A stretch of 64,000 nucleotides of DNA from Paramecium pentaurelia (GCA_905183005.1 CAJJDO010000153.1:111835-175834), one strand, 5' to 3'; counted from the stretch's first letter, positions 48,189-61,103 are shown. The notes: generated by a model not told the origin, from the letters alone. Program-made: numbers and translations.

Positions 48189-51100
48189 ATGAATTATCCT
48201 ATGGATCACTTTGTATAATTGTTATACTTTGATAACTTGGAGCATTTGGAAAGTGGGTAGAACCAAACAAGATAGAAAATCAAAGAAGGAAAAGTCTGTG
48301 ATGAAATCATATTCTAATCACTTGTCAAGGTTTAGTTGATAAGAATTGTTAAACCTGGTTATAATGTACATTAGAATCTCAAAAAATTAATTACAATTAC
48401 TCAAAGTGAAGAGCCTATTCGTAATTTAGAGATTTTTGCTAAATCTTATTAGTCTAACAAACCATAATCGAGATATCAACTTCTCTTTGGAAGTCCTGAA
48501 ATCTCATCCAACAATTGTGACATCCTCATCACACTTGAATAGCCAGTAAATTAATTATTATAATAATAGTACATCACTGATTTTATAGTATTCAGAGGAT
48601 AATATAAAAGACTTACAATTTGTATGTATGGTGAAATAATGTCAGGACATTCAATTCAAAGTTATAATCCTTCTTATGGTAAGAATATTGGATTATAGGA
48701 ATTGAATGATGTAATTGATGCCAGAATTTAAAGAGTACGTACTATTACTTAACCAGTTGATAATAAAATCTATTAGTAAATAATTAAGTAAAGAAATGAA
48801 GTTTTAGATCATATTTATAATTAAGAGAATTATCATTTATGTGTAGATAATATTTAACCATAATTATTACTTGAAGATAAATAATTCAATTAATAAGAAT
48901 CATAAAAATAAATAGAAATATTAGCTAAGGAATTGAAATCTATAGATTAAGACTATGATTTTGTAGATAAATAATTAGTATCATTATATCATGAGAAATT
49001 GGAATAAATGCATAGAGTTTTAACAAAACATTTAAAACATTCAAAAGCAGATATACATTCAGCTGCACATTTTAATGATGTTGATCGTATTTACAAATTA
49101 TTACCAACTTCACTTGTTGATTCAGTTATTTTTGCTATTCATGCATCTTATTCTTCAGCAATTAGAGCATTTCCTATTATTATTTAATTATTGAGTTCAA
49201 AATATCATGCTTTATTATTTTTAGATAAAGGAGGTTTAAATAAATTATTAGAATTTCTAATTGAAATACAATCATCACCTAGTTATTTTAAATTAAAGGT
49301 GATTGAAACATTATATAATTGTATGAATCATGTAGAATTTTGTAATGAATTAATAACAAGAAATGTTGAAATAAAAACATAAGATTCTGAGAAATCACCT
49401 AAGAAAAAGAAGAAAGTAAAGAAAGATAAAGAAAAGAAAAAGAAAGAAAATAAAGAAGGTAAGAAAAAGAAAAATAAGAAAAAGAGTAGAAGTAGAAGTA
49501 GGAGTAAAAGTAAATCAATTACTTAAGAGTAATAATAATTTACAAATGAATAAGTTAGTAATTTTAATGGATTTCAATTATTAGCTTATACAGCATCAAA
49601 AAGTGAAGATGAGAAAATTGTATAAGCATGTCATGTAGCATTAAATAGATTATAAATTTATGTGAGATTTAGAAAATTAAAGAATATGATTGATTTGGTT
49701 TATTAAGGAAAATTGGCATTTAATGAAGATGGAACTATGGATTTCTTATTAAATAATTTACCATATTAATGGGAATTTGAGAATCTTGTTGGATTGGATT
49801 TATTTTTATTTGCTGTTTAAAAAGATTTTTATTGTGATAAACAAAGAGAATTAATGTATTGTTTATTTGATGCTGAGAAGACAAAGACTGCAAATTTTAA
49901 ATTGGTTAAAGAAATATTGTAAATGAAAGATTTATGTATAACATATGCAAATGCAATGTGGTTTAGATAGATGTAATTTATGAAATATATTGCTGCTATG
50001 ATGGTGCTTAATTAGAATTATAGTTAGTGTTGTTAATTGATTTATCGTATTCTATAAATTAAGGGGGGTATAGTAGTCATTTGTCAAGAAACTACAGCCC
50101 TAAAGTTGATTATAAGAGTTTTAACCAAAAACAATGATATATAATTATTAAATTTAATAAAATCATCATTAGTTTTAATAAATTTAATGGATTAAATTTA
50201 CATTAAATTATTAGGTTCTGATTATGATTATGAATTGATATCATTATTAGGTTAATTATAATAATATACTGAGGAATAGGATGAAATAACTCAAAATTGT
50301 GCAGCTGTTACTCATTTAATGAATAATGAATTCTTTAGTGAATCCTTATTATATATTATGTCAGTAACTAAATTGGATGATATAATTGAACATGAAGTTG
50401 AAATCACTATCATGTCTTATATCTTTATCAATAGTAAATTTTGAAAATAATCATAGTTCTAAGATACAATGATACACATATAGGACTCTTTTTAGCAGAT
50501 CGTCTTATAGCACCTAATGCTCGTTTTATTAAATATATTAATACAGAGAAATCCAGATTTAGTGCAGATTTTCGTTTATCATAAATTCTATTAGCAGGAG
50601 TATTAGAACCTTATGAATTATTTTTGGCTAAAGATACAACTAAAGCTATAAGAGAATCATTTCATTAAAAATTAAAATTTGTTGCTATCAATTAAGATCC
50701 TGATAAAAATAAATTAAAAGAATATTTTGGAGTAGGAGAACATAAAAAAGGTATTCATGAAGAATTAAAATCTGAATTTAGACTTTTAGGAACATTTGAT
50801 TAACCTTATTAAAGTTTATAATTTTTAGATGGAGCAATAAAAATATTTAAATGGTTGTGTAATTGTAATAAATTTTATTTCATTCCATTTTTTGAACATG
50901 AAGTAATAGCAGGAGTAGAATGTTTTGCTGGAAAATTAATTAATTTATTTTCAGCTATGACTTCAAAAAATATATAAACTGAATATATGTTAATTAAATT
51001 ACCAAATTAATAATAGATTTTAAGACATTATTTTGATCTTACATATAATACTATAGAATTGATATAAGAAAGATTGAAATTTAGAGTATAATTAGGATGT

Positions 51101-53708
51101 GAGAGTTCATTCCATTCAAATGATTTATGTAAGATTTTAATTGATTTATGGGTTTCATTATAAAAAGTATAACCAAATGGTCTTAGAGGATGTAAATAAA
51201 AAGTAGAAAATCTATTGAATATTCTTAGAAATTGTTTTAATTATGTTATTACATTAAATTCATTCTAAGATGAAGATAATGATTAATTGAAATTACATGC
51301 TTAATAAGGAAGTTAAGAAATATAAACATTATTTTAATCTTTATATTTATCAGCATTCAGAAATTAAGAAGAATAAAAATATATTCTCAATTTGATGTAA
51401 TTCTTAATTAAAGATAATTAAAATAAACCTTAATTCAGTAATAATTTATTTAATGTATTATTTAAACCTATGCGTAAAAATGATGATGAATTTGAAAATT
51501 ATACAAAAAATGGAGATCTTGGATTTTTAATTGATACTATGGGAGATTAAAAATGTCTATAAAATTTAATGTAATCTTCTTTAAGAACATTTGATACAGC
51601 TTTATAAAATGAGATGTTCAAAGTCTTAAGAAATCTATTAGAATTGTATGATCATAATATTTCATAACATTTATTCAAAATAATTGAAGATCAACTCAAA
51701 AATTATTCCAATAAAATCAAGGCTTTAGCTAAAAAAGAAGATTAATAACTCTATTTAAAATATAGATAAGATTGGGTGCTTTTAGGATTATTCTTAACTT
51801 AAGCTATAGATATATGTCTTTGTAATTGTGGTTTTATGTACATATTTAATTATGAACATTTGAATGAAGATATGATCAAAATATATAAATTAATTGATGC
51901 TGAAAATGATTACTGTGATTCTCAACCAACTGAAAAATCATATAAATTATTAATTGCAACATTACGTAATCAAATTTTACAGATCTTTAAAAAAGCTGTA
52001 GATCATGAATGTGGTGTTAGTCAATTTCTATAATCTGAATCTCAATCCTATTAATATTTAATTGAAGACATTCCCCATATCACATATTTATAAGATTTAT
52101 TAAAGAGTTTAGCTAAGAATTTAGTTAAACATATTGAATATTCAGAAGATTCAAAAGAATACTATCATCTTAATTTAATATCATCTAAATTAATCATTGA
52201 AATCTTGGAATGTACTTCGAAAAATATTGTTGGACAAAATATACTTCTCTATTCAGATTATACATAAGCTCCATATAAAGCTAAACCTATTTTCTAATTA
52301 TATACTATTGTAGAATTAGTTCAACAATCAATCTTAAATTACAATAATTTACCATTTTAATCAGTCTACACATCAATTATTGAATAGTTTATTAGTTTAC
52401 TATTCAGATTATTTGTATCTATACCTAACAATGTTATACATCCAGGAGATGTAAGAAAAAGAGCCATATAGACACTCATGTTTAATAAATAAGAAAACAT
52501 TCTAGATTTCATTACTAATCTATCCAATTATCTATCTAACATCCCCTAATTCATTAAACATGTCAAATTACTCTAATTCTTATTGAAATAAATTGAATCT
52601 AACAATAAAGAAATTAAAGATCAAAATGTAACATTACCTAGTGAACCACGTACACATCTCGTTGTCTTCTAACTAATACAAGAAAAGATTTAATAATAGT
52701 AATCCAAAGGAAAATAATAATAAATCTTGAGTTCATTTTTCAAATAGACTGTTCTAGAGGGTGATAAAATTTTAAAATACTAATCTTTAACAGTAAGTGA
52801 AGTAACCCCATGGAAATTGGCTTTTAAAGAATTGAAAAAAGAATCCTCAACATTATCAAATACATTTGTATTCCCAGAAGTGCTTTATAAAGATCAAATA
52901 TTTAAATTAGTTCCCTTAGAAATACCAGCTTATCCTAAAACAATCATAAATGACATAATGTCTTTATAGATTAGACAACCTTTGATTTCCAAAGACAGAG
53001 TAGGTTTTGCTAAAATATCATCTGTTCAACCTACTTTAGAACCAATAAGACCTGCTGTTCCTATCCCTATAAGGACACCAACAGTAGATGCTCCCCCTCC
53101 TCTTTATAAACCAGAAATGATGTTCCCATTATAATAGCCTAATGTGCAACCTCACTAAAATCCTATTAATAGTACTCCTGTCATTCCTATTAGGCCATAA
53201 AATGCAACTAGCAATTACAATTTAGTAAATAATATATGAAATTATAAATAGCTGGATTCGATAGCACCTCCTGTTACTTTCCATCAATTAGAAGATCCAA
53301 GACTATAAAGAAGACAAGATTACAATATGCATCCAATGCAATAGATTTAACAATAAAGTGGAATTTAGTAGCAATAATAATAGCAATTGTAATAATAATA
53401 AGCTATGCAACAACCTATTCATTAACCTTATCAAATATCTTAAATCCCCATGTTTATGGTATTTAATTTTATTTAATTACTTAGCCATAAATTCCAAATC
53501 AAATAGGAAATTAATTACCTAATTAAATGGCACCTCCTATGCAATAAGTTTAGCCTCCTTAAATTCCATAATAAATACCTCCACAATAACCTGTTTTATA
53601 ATAACCAATGATGCATATGCATCCATAACATCCAATATAATAGCCTCCTATTTAATAATAAATGCCATAATAACCATTATAACCATAATAATAACCATAA
53701 TAATAACC

Positions 53709-53755
<47 letters not shown>

Positions 53756-53937
53756 CAAATGAATTAGCTGAATTGATTGCAATGATGAATGAATAAGAAA
53801 AGGCAATTCTGAGGGAATTTCTAACTTCAAGAGATCCAAGAAAACTTGAGTAGTTAGAGTAGAAGAGAATAGAATATCCAAGAATTGATCAATTTTTAAT
53901 GGCGCTTTAACAATAACAAAAAAAGAAAAGTTAATGA
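48189..53937 (+). CDS. Virilizer-like protein (candidate m6A writer scaffold)
   Basis: A 1890-residue protein with three introns: 23 nt (from 50432), 27 nt (from 53228) and 26 nt (from 53459). Residues 1-190 resemble the virilizer/VIRMA N-terminal domain: LLYFDNLEHLES at the start, KVQLIRIVKPGYNVH in place of the family's INEVRVIP strand, and FIVFRGQYKRLTICMYGEI matching the 'LVLRGWY..LTLAIYG' strand. A Lys-rich and RS/KS segment follows at residues 400-440 (KKKSRSRSRSRSKSKS). A very long helical-repeat body runs to about residue 1600, then a Pro/Gln-rich region with PQQQ repeats and (TAA)15. VIRMA scaffolds the METTL3/14 methyltransferase in other eukaryotes. The call rests on recognition of the N-terminus and overall architecture. 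Confidence 0.55.
53710..53754 (+). repeat. (TAA)15 poly-glutamine tract in virilizer-like protein
   Basis: Fifteen uninterrupted TAA codons after several CCA-TAA-TAA-TAA units (PQQQ). It has the same length as the tract in the beta-adaptin gene. Confidence 0.95.
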
Positions 53938-53974
53938 TAAATATATTAAAAAAAATTATTATAATTAAATTAAA

Positions 53975-55475
53975 ATGTCTGAATAAAAGCAGCCAAATAT
54001 TATCAATTACTTCTAGTAATATAAATAAAGCATTCAGAATGCTTTCAAAATATTAGAAGATGTAGATTTTGAATTGCCAGAAGAGGAATTAAAGTAAAAA
54101 GTTCCTAAATAGGTAATATCTGTTAACCAATTAATTAGATTGAAGATTAAAAACAATCTATAGAACCTAAATTCATTTCACAAGCAGATACAAAAAGAGC
54201 GCTTGAGAATATTGATAAATTAATTTGTTAATTATAATTAGTAACACCATTATATAGTGATCCAAAATAGTACAATTATCATTAATTAGTTTAAATTTCG
54301 AGTCAAATGATAGGACTAAAAGATAGACATAGATGAAGCATTAATAAATGTGGGATCAAATCAAATTGCAATAGAAAGAGCGATTCGCAAAGTTTTAAGA
54401 TTAAGAAATTTTAGAAAGAATACTAGAATTAGACTCTTAATTGAAAGAGGATTATGAATATAATTTCTAATTTTCAAGTGGTACTCAAAAAAAGACAATT
54501 TAAATCAAATATCATGATGTTTTAAAATTAAATCCACCCAATTATTTGAATGATGGAATTATAAACTTTTATTTAAAATTTATTGAGTTTGAATTACTTG
54601 ATGAATCCTTAAGATCTAAAACATACATATTTAATACTTATTTTGTAGAAAAATTATGTCTATTTGATAAATTATAGACTATATAATAGAATGATAATCA
54701 TAGAATAAATGAGCTCTTTAAATAATCATATGAACATATAAAAAGATGGGTTAAAGAAGATTTGACTGAAAAAGAATATTTATTATTTCCTATAAATTTA
54801 CCTGAACATTGGTCTCTTTTGATAGCTCATAAATAAAGTAAATCTTTTTAAGATTCTGTTATAATATATTTAGATAGTTTTGGAATAATAGATTAAAAGT
54901 TAGTTACAATAATAAAGATGTATTAATTTAAATATTTATATTTAGGTATTTACATAAAATGTAATGTGATAAAATTTAATCAGATATAAATTATAATGAT
55001 TCTCCTATCAAATAAATACCAGCCTATTAACTTTTAGTACCTAGATAAGTTAATTATGTTGATTGTGGAGCTTTCCTTTTAGAATATGCAGAATCATTCT
55101 TATCTGATCCAAATTATCTTTTATCAGATTTTGAATCACCTGAAGGCATTTACAAATTGAAACTCTTCCCTAGAACACTTGTTAATAAAAAGAGACTTTT
55201 AATGAAATAATTATTAATTGAACTAGTAGAATTAGGCAAAGAATAGGCTCTCATCAATTACAAATAAAGAAGATAAGAAATAATTTAAAGTTGCTGTAAA
55301 CAATGAATGCATTCTAATATTAGACATAAACGAAGATGAATACGATAAAATAGACCAAGATTTATTCAAAGAGTTCCTGAATCAAAAGAATTCCATTAGT
55401 GTGAACACAGATTAGTAAAGATCTATGTTACTGGACTTTTACATGAATCCATAATAAAATTATTATGAATAATGA
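53975..55475 (+). CDS. Ulp1/SENP-type SUMO protease (C48 family)
   Basis: A 466-residue cysteine protease with four introns (26, 20, 26 and 28 nt). The N-terminal 190 residues are low-complexity and helical. The catalytic domain begins at LNPPNYLNDGIINFYLKF and carries the triad: His in PEHWSLLIAH, Asp in IYLDSFGI and Cys in NYVDCGAFLLEY, with the oxyanion Gln five residues before the Cys (PRQVNYVDCG). All are intact. It would mature SUMO and deconjugate it from proteins in nucleus or cytosol. The insertion between the Asp and Cys blocks suggests the Ulp2/SENP6-7 branch, but this is uncertain. The last intron overlaps an earlier possible stop (TGA at 55304) and is favoured because it opens a further acidic exon. 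Confidence 0.88.
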
Positions 55476-55501
55476 GAGTGTAAATTTTATCTTTATTATT
55501 A

Positions 55502-56679
55502 TCATAATGATTAATTAAAAAATACAACAATACAACTAATATCATCTACTACTACATCATTTTCCTTCCATTATTGCTAAGCTTATTATACTAAATATTA
55601 TGCTGCCTAATCTTATTATTCATATTTCTCATACACCAACTTTGCCACTTATTAATTTGTCATATATTCCCAAACTCCATCTGATGCAATCACCATAAAT
55701 AAATCTTACTTTCTTACTTTTGATTCATAAATTGTAGGTTCTGATGTAACTCCCACTGATTACATTTATGTATCTCCAAAACTTCTTGACATAGCTAAAC
55801 CTGAACCTTACATCTCATCCAACCATACTCTATATGGACCTACTGGTTGTCCATTATGTTATAATTATGCTATTGTTCCTCCTTTCTATTTAATTCTATT
55901 CCTCTCCTCTACTACATCTAATCGATGATCCATGCTCAATTAATTTGTTATTAACCCTCCTCTAACTCCCTTACTTACCATCATAGCTCTACTATCTCCT
56001 ACATTAGCACAGTATACTACTGATTCCTTTTAAAATTCCTATTAAAAATCCCCTAAATCTGCTGGTACTATATTTTGTTACAGTAACATCACTATATTAC
56101 ATGTACATCCACTTCTACTTATTGGTAGAGAACTCTATTCTAATAGACTGGATGTTTTAGCAAATGCACCTTTTATTACTGTCTTATGCAATTAAGTGTT
56201 GTATTATAACATATATTGATTTCTTTGCATTCCTTATTCAATCTATTGTATTAAGGTATTCAAAACATAGTTAGACACCAAATGACCTGAAGATCCATGA
56301 CCATCACAAACGATAAACAACTAATAATTGTTCAAGTTTTAAACTAAAATAGCATCTTAATTATGTTTCTAACATGCTAAGGATTAAATACTTTCTATTC
56401 TCCCCCCACTATACCAGTTTCACTATGCCATACACAATACACTTTCTCCATTTCTAATAGATAACTCTAACTTAAGGGTGATCCCATTGATTGCATTTTT
56501 AATAGAGGTATTTCACTTCTCTAAGAAATTTGAGAAGTGTTTTTTTAGATTTTAGGCAAAGATGCCCTAGGTTTTAAAGTAAGCAAAGAAGTGTGTGTAA
56601 TTTGTGTTTTCAAATGTTCTCTATGAGGATTGAAACGACTCACTTTGAATTTTGGAGAACTAATTGAATTTGGTTGCAT
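55502..56679 (-). CDS. PP2C-type protein phosphatase
   Basis: A 385-residue metal-dependent Ser/Thr phosphatase with one intron at 56395-56414. That intron is 20 nt and unusually G-rich on the coding strand (a run of six G). Motifs are complete: KHNQDAIL, VCDGHGSSGHLV, NVGDSRAMMV, MDHRLDVVEE, GPYRVWLDEM, GLAMSRSFGD, IASDGVWEYM and DDISCIVVFF, giving all metal-binding Asp residues. The N-terminal 100 residues are basic and Ser/Pro-rich. A 24-nt GT...AG segment at 56321-56344 reads as coding, because the spacing between NQDA and DGHG fits the family only if it is retained. It converges on the SUMO protease with 26 bp between stops. Confidence 0.92.
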
Positions 56680-56770
56680 AAATATAATTATATATTCAAG
56701 ATATTTAATAATACATCTCTTTTTTTTCTGTTGTTTGACTCATAATAATTAATAAATGTTAGTTAATTAA
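56680..56770. promoter_or_regulatory. Divergent promoter region, 91 bp
   Basis: Between the PP2C start (minus) and the next plus-strand gene. T-rich on the plus strand; no recognised element. Confidence 0.4.
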
Positions 56771-57924
56771 ATGAAATGTATGTTTTGTGAAAAACTACGA
56801 AATGATGGATCATTTCACCTTATACTCAAGAGAGCCTTGTATTGCAAATACTCTCAATCATAAAACTTTTTTTATGAAAAACACATAAATGACATAATTG
56901 AAGATCGATGTGTGAAATGCAACATCCATTATAAAGATCATTTGAACTTTAATGATTAAAATGAGTACATGCGGAGGTATATACCCTCAACCAACTGATC
57001 TAGATATTATCGTTTTTTCGAAAGTGAAGATCGATTGCCAGCCTTACTTGAATACTATAAATATCATATCAATATACCTAGAAATTTCTGTTCAATTATA
57101 ATTAAGAAAAAAGAATGGAAAGAAATAGAGAACTATAATATTGTAAAATTAAACAACAATTAGGTCTCTATTAAAATATCAAATAAGATTCTTCATAGAA
57201 AATCAAAGATACCTCTGAGGATCAATCTGTAAGTTAAATGAAAAACTTATTAAAAGATTTAAAAATTGAATCAACTCAAACTAACATTTCTACAAATTCC
57301 ACTATTTTAAAAGATCTTGTTAAAATGATTGGAAACAATGTTCAAAAATCTTAACCATTTCAAATACTCAATTATAATAAAATCATTCAAAAAAAAATCA
57401 ATCCTGTCATTGAAGCCTAAAAACTAAAATATAAATAAATTGAAACTAATCTAATTTAAGTAAAAGAAAATAAAATTAAAATTATTAAATCCCCTCCTAA
57501 AACAGAACGTAATATAAGATCTCCTTAATTATCTAGATAATCATCAAATACAAAAATTAAAATAGAAAATCAAACTACAAAACAACCTCCTTAATTAAAA
57601 TCTAGATAAGCATCATTAGGTAATATTGAATTAACAAAGTCTTGTTAAAATACTGCTAGAAATAATATTTAATAAAATGAAATATTATTAGAATTAGCAA
57701 AAAAAGTATTCTCAACTAAAATTGCATTTAATAATAATTTATTAACCAAAAAGAAACCAATTCCATATTAAACTAATAATTTTTTTGTTAAAGGTAGAAT
57801 TAATTTATAATTCAATATCAAAAATGTGGAAGAAATTAAAAGTTTAACTATTCGACACAAGACTCCAAGTTAATTAATAAAATCACATTAAGGAACTCCA
57901 AATTATAAAAAGAAATAATTATGA
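56771..57924 (+). CDS. Unknown protein with a shared 'SQN-FYEKHINDI' domain
   Basis: A 363-residue protein with introns of 27 nt (starting near 56977) and 35 nt (starting near 57165, the longest proposed here). The N-terminal 120 residues form a conserved-looking module: paired Cys (KCMFCEK, RCVKCNIH), KYSQSQNFFYEKHINDII, YMRRYY and LLEYYKYHINIPRNF. The same module occurs in the gene at 59068. The rest is basic, Q/N/K-rich and probably disordered. If the 35-nt intron is wrong, the gene would end at a TGA near 57240 and a second short gene would follow. No function can be assigned. Confidence 0.6.
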
Positions 57925-58029
57925 ACTTTAACTAATAGTTATATATTCATTTTTTTTATTTAAATTAAATATTCTAAGTTTAAGGATGTTTTTTATGTTG
58001 ATATAATTAATTTTAATTTTGTAGCTGTT

Positions 58030-58804
58030 ATGAACAATCAATAAATTCAAAGTCCTCAAATTTTCAATACTCACTATCTGAGAACAGATTATAAGGGAAA
58101 AACATAACCTTTAATTGTCAATTTAAATTAATCTAGATAAAGTTCAAAGGCACTTTCTGTGGATAGGGGTAAACGATTCATAAAAATTAGTCTTTTTTAG
58201 TAAAACTTAAGTAAGCAAATGAGAATGTGGAGTAACTTATAGATCTATGGCAAAGACATAAATCGATAACACAATGCACTCCAACTCATATATCATAATC
58301 ATTTCATTATCATTCTACTACATAGAAAAATGAGAGTTTTGTGATTGGTATATATTTATATAATTAAATCTTAGAGGAAATACCAGAAACAAGAGAAGTA
58401 AGTCCATTGAAACCAGAAGAAATAATAATAAAACCTAGATAATTATTTGAGATTAATTAATCAACATCTAAGTTACCTTAAACTAATCAATAATACTAAA
58501 CTCACAAGAAAACAAGTTCTTTATATGTTGGTGCTTTATCAAGTAGAAATATATATCAATTAAATATTTAGAGAGTGATGCTTTTTCAGGTACTAAAAAG
58601 GTAGCTAAAGAAAATATCAAAATATCAAATAATGGAGTATCTAGCAATAAAAAATCATAATTTAATTCATCTTCTAAAAAATTACCTAAAGAGCTTTAAT
58701 CTATAATTTTATCATTATAATCAATTTAAAAGTCTTTAATACCTTATTATTAAAAATAAGATAAAGGTAAGAAAACAGAAATAGATGAATAATTTAATAT
58801 TTTG
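58030..58804 (+). CDS. Unknown Gln/Ser/Lys-rich protein
   Basis: About 230 residues. Introns at 58348-58374 and 58543-58571, plus an upstream intron whose limits are ambiguous: either 20 nt starting GTCAATTTAA, or 32 nt starting GTGGATAGG. Both restore the frame; the 32-nt version gives a smoother protein (SRQSSKALSSFLVKLKQ). Readable segments include ENVEQLIDLWQRHKSITQ and SDAFSGTKKVAKENIK. It ends KTEIDEQFNI. No domain recognised. It sits between the two genes that share the 'SQN' module, 105 bp after the first, so it may be co-expressed, but nothing in the sequence proves this. Confidence 0.5.
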
Positions 58805-59067
58805 ATAAATCAAATCAAGAGCGATTTCACAAAATGAATGATACTTATAATACTTTATTTATTTTTGTATAAATTTAATTTATATAATAATATATATATA
58901 TATAAAATGAGTTTATAATTTTAATTTAATCATGTAAAGATAATATATATTAATAATTGTATTTTCTATTTGATTAATTTAGCTTTGTTATTTACATTTT
59001 TTCAATAAAAGTATTTGTAAAAATGCATTTACGTATAAAATTTATATAATTAAAATTAATTAACAAT

Positions 59068-61014
59068 ATGAGTTAGAAATTTAAATTCGTAGAGCAATCC
59101 AAAACTTTACCATTAATAGTTAGATAGCCAATTGCTGTTATGAATCTTAATCTGTATAAGAAATATTAGCATTCTTAAAATTATTATTACATTAGAGAAA
59201 TTAATGAAATATTAAGTGATGCATCTACAAAACATGTAATTCATTTCAAAGATTGGCTGACTATGGATGAAGAAGTATCTTAATTGATGCATAACAATAG
59301 GATGAATACTTCAAGCGGTTTTATAAGATAGAGGAATATCCATAAAAAATTGGATTACTTACAGAGTATTACAAAGTATGGTATTCGAATTGAAATAGTT
59401 CCATGCAGATATTGCTAGAATATTTTAAGAGCCAGTGTGCACTGTTTTAAATAAATATTATGATAAGAAACGAAAGTATGATTATTTTCGGATAGCTAAA
59501 ATCATTGAAGAAGAGAATAAACTAAATCCATAAAAACCACCTAAAGGTATAGTAGGTGATAGACCATCTCCAGCAAATTCATAAGAATCTTTACCTCAAG
59601 AACAAGAAGAAGGTGAAAATGAAGTTGTGCATACTTAAGTTCTGAAAGAAATAAGTTGGTTAAAAGTAAAAAATTATTAACTATAAAAACTACTTAGAAT
59701 TAAAAGACCTTAAACAAAGATGCATCACATACAATTAATCAGATACTTAAGCATCTCGAATATTCTGCAAACCTGTCTTCATTCTCGATTGCTCCTATAC
59801 CTAAGAAAGATAAGATTAGTTTGGATAATTTCTTACTTTATATTGGAACCAAATTTAATAAAAAATAAAAAACATCCCCCAATCCCAATAAATAATCTTA
59901 AGAACAAAGGATTTAGGATTTAATTTTAAAACAAAAAGCTAAAATGCAATAGAAAGGATAACCTAGTTATAGTTTACATAAAAAGAGTGATACAAAATAC
60001 AGTATAGGTTCAACTGAGAAGAAAATAACCTTCGTCAAAGATCAATGTAATAATTTATCCAAAAAATCAAACAGATAAGCATCAACTGATATAATTGAAA
60101 GTCTAACAAAATTAGATACTAAACCATAAGAGTAAATTAAAAATAAATCTAAAATTACAGTAGCTAAAAATCAATTAAAAATAAATAAGATTATACGTGA
60201 TGTTAATCAAAATAATACACCTACACCTTCTTTACATAAGGTTTCTATTAGTTCTACTCATCTAAAAACATAATAACCATAAATTATCCAATAAAATAAT
60301 AATCTTAAATTGAATTCTTTAGCTAAGTTATTAATTGAAGATACATATAATGATCATTAACATAATAAATTAAAATAAGGTGCTATTACTCATAGACCAT
60401 TATCAGGAACCAATACATTATTTACTTCTTATTCTAATAGAAATAGTCCATCTATTAATTATAAAAAATCCAATCTTCAAAATTCTAAACCAGAAAAAAA
60501 GAAAGGTAAATCAATTAATTCAACTTAATAATCATAATAATTTGGTTAATTAGCTAAGACTTTATTCAAAAAAGTCTTGAATTCTAAAAAGTCAAAACCA
60601 ATTAATCATATTAAATAGAGTTCAAATCATATATTTAATTAATTTGATAAATTAAAAATTAATTGTAATTCTCAATAATAATATAATGATTTTAGTGAAA
60701 AAAAACAACATAAAAAGAATAAGTCAGATGGAAAAGCATTATACAATAAATTATCTATACCAGATATAGGATGCTTGACAGAAAGACATGATAAAGAATC
60801 TCCATTATTAAACTTTCATAGTAATAACAGCCATAGTTCACCTTAAACACAACATTTTAGAAGACTTCATAGTGAAAAATAAGAATCAATTTCAAAAAAT
60901 ATAAAAGGATTAATGATATAATAAATGTTGAAACAACAGGCTAAATAAAATTAGTAGAATTAATAAAAATAAGAACTTCGTTCTATTATTAAAACTTCTT
61001 AGAAAAAATTTTGA
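59068..61014 (+). CDS. Unknown basic protein, paralog of the 'SQN' module gene
   Basis: A 622-residue protein with introns of 26 nt (from 59276), 23 nt (from 59373) and 29 nt (from 59626). The N-terminal 150 residues align with the gene at 56771: KKYQHSQNYYYIREINEIL, HFKDWLTMDEE, EYFKRFYKIEE, LLTEYYKFHADIARIF, followed here by a longer continuation (VLNKYYDKKRKYDYFRIAKII). Intron 1 falls at the matching site before EYF/EYM. The remaining 450 residues are Lys/Gln/Asn/Ser-rich and probably disordered, ending in a coiled coil (MIQQMLKQQAKQ). A microtubule or basal-body association is conceivable from the basic composition, but there is no direct evidence. Confidence is good for the gene and low for function. 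Confidence 0.65.
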
Positions 61015-61103
61015 TCATTTATTCTATTACCTTATTTAATTATTCTATCGATATTTAAGTAATCATTATTTTAGATCTAATATAAATAGAGCAAACATAA
61101 AAA

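Noticed and set aside
53648..53881. Minus-strand ORF with a poly-isoleucine run; a similar one at 23726-23998
   Set aside because: Both are complements of the (TAA)n glutamine tracts in plus-strand genes.
56321..56344. 24-nt GT...AG segment in the PP2C gene considered as a second intron
   Set aside because: Retaining it gives the expected spacing between NQDA and the DGHG motif of PP2C phosphatases; removing it makes that loop too short. It is annotated as coding.
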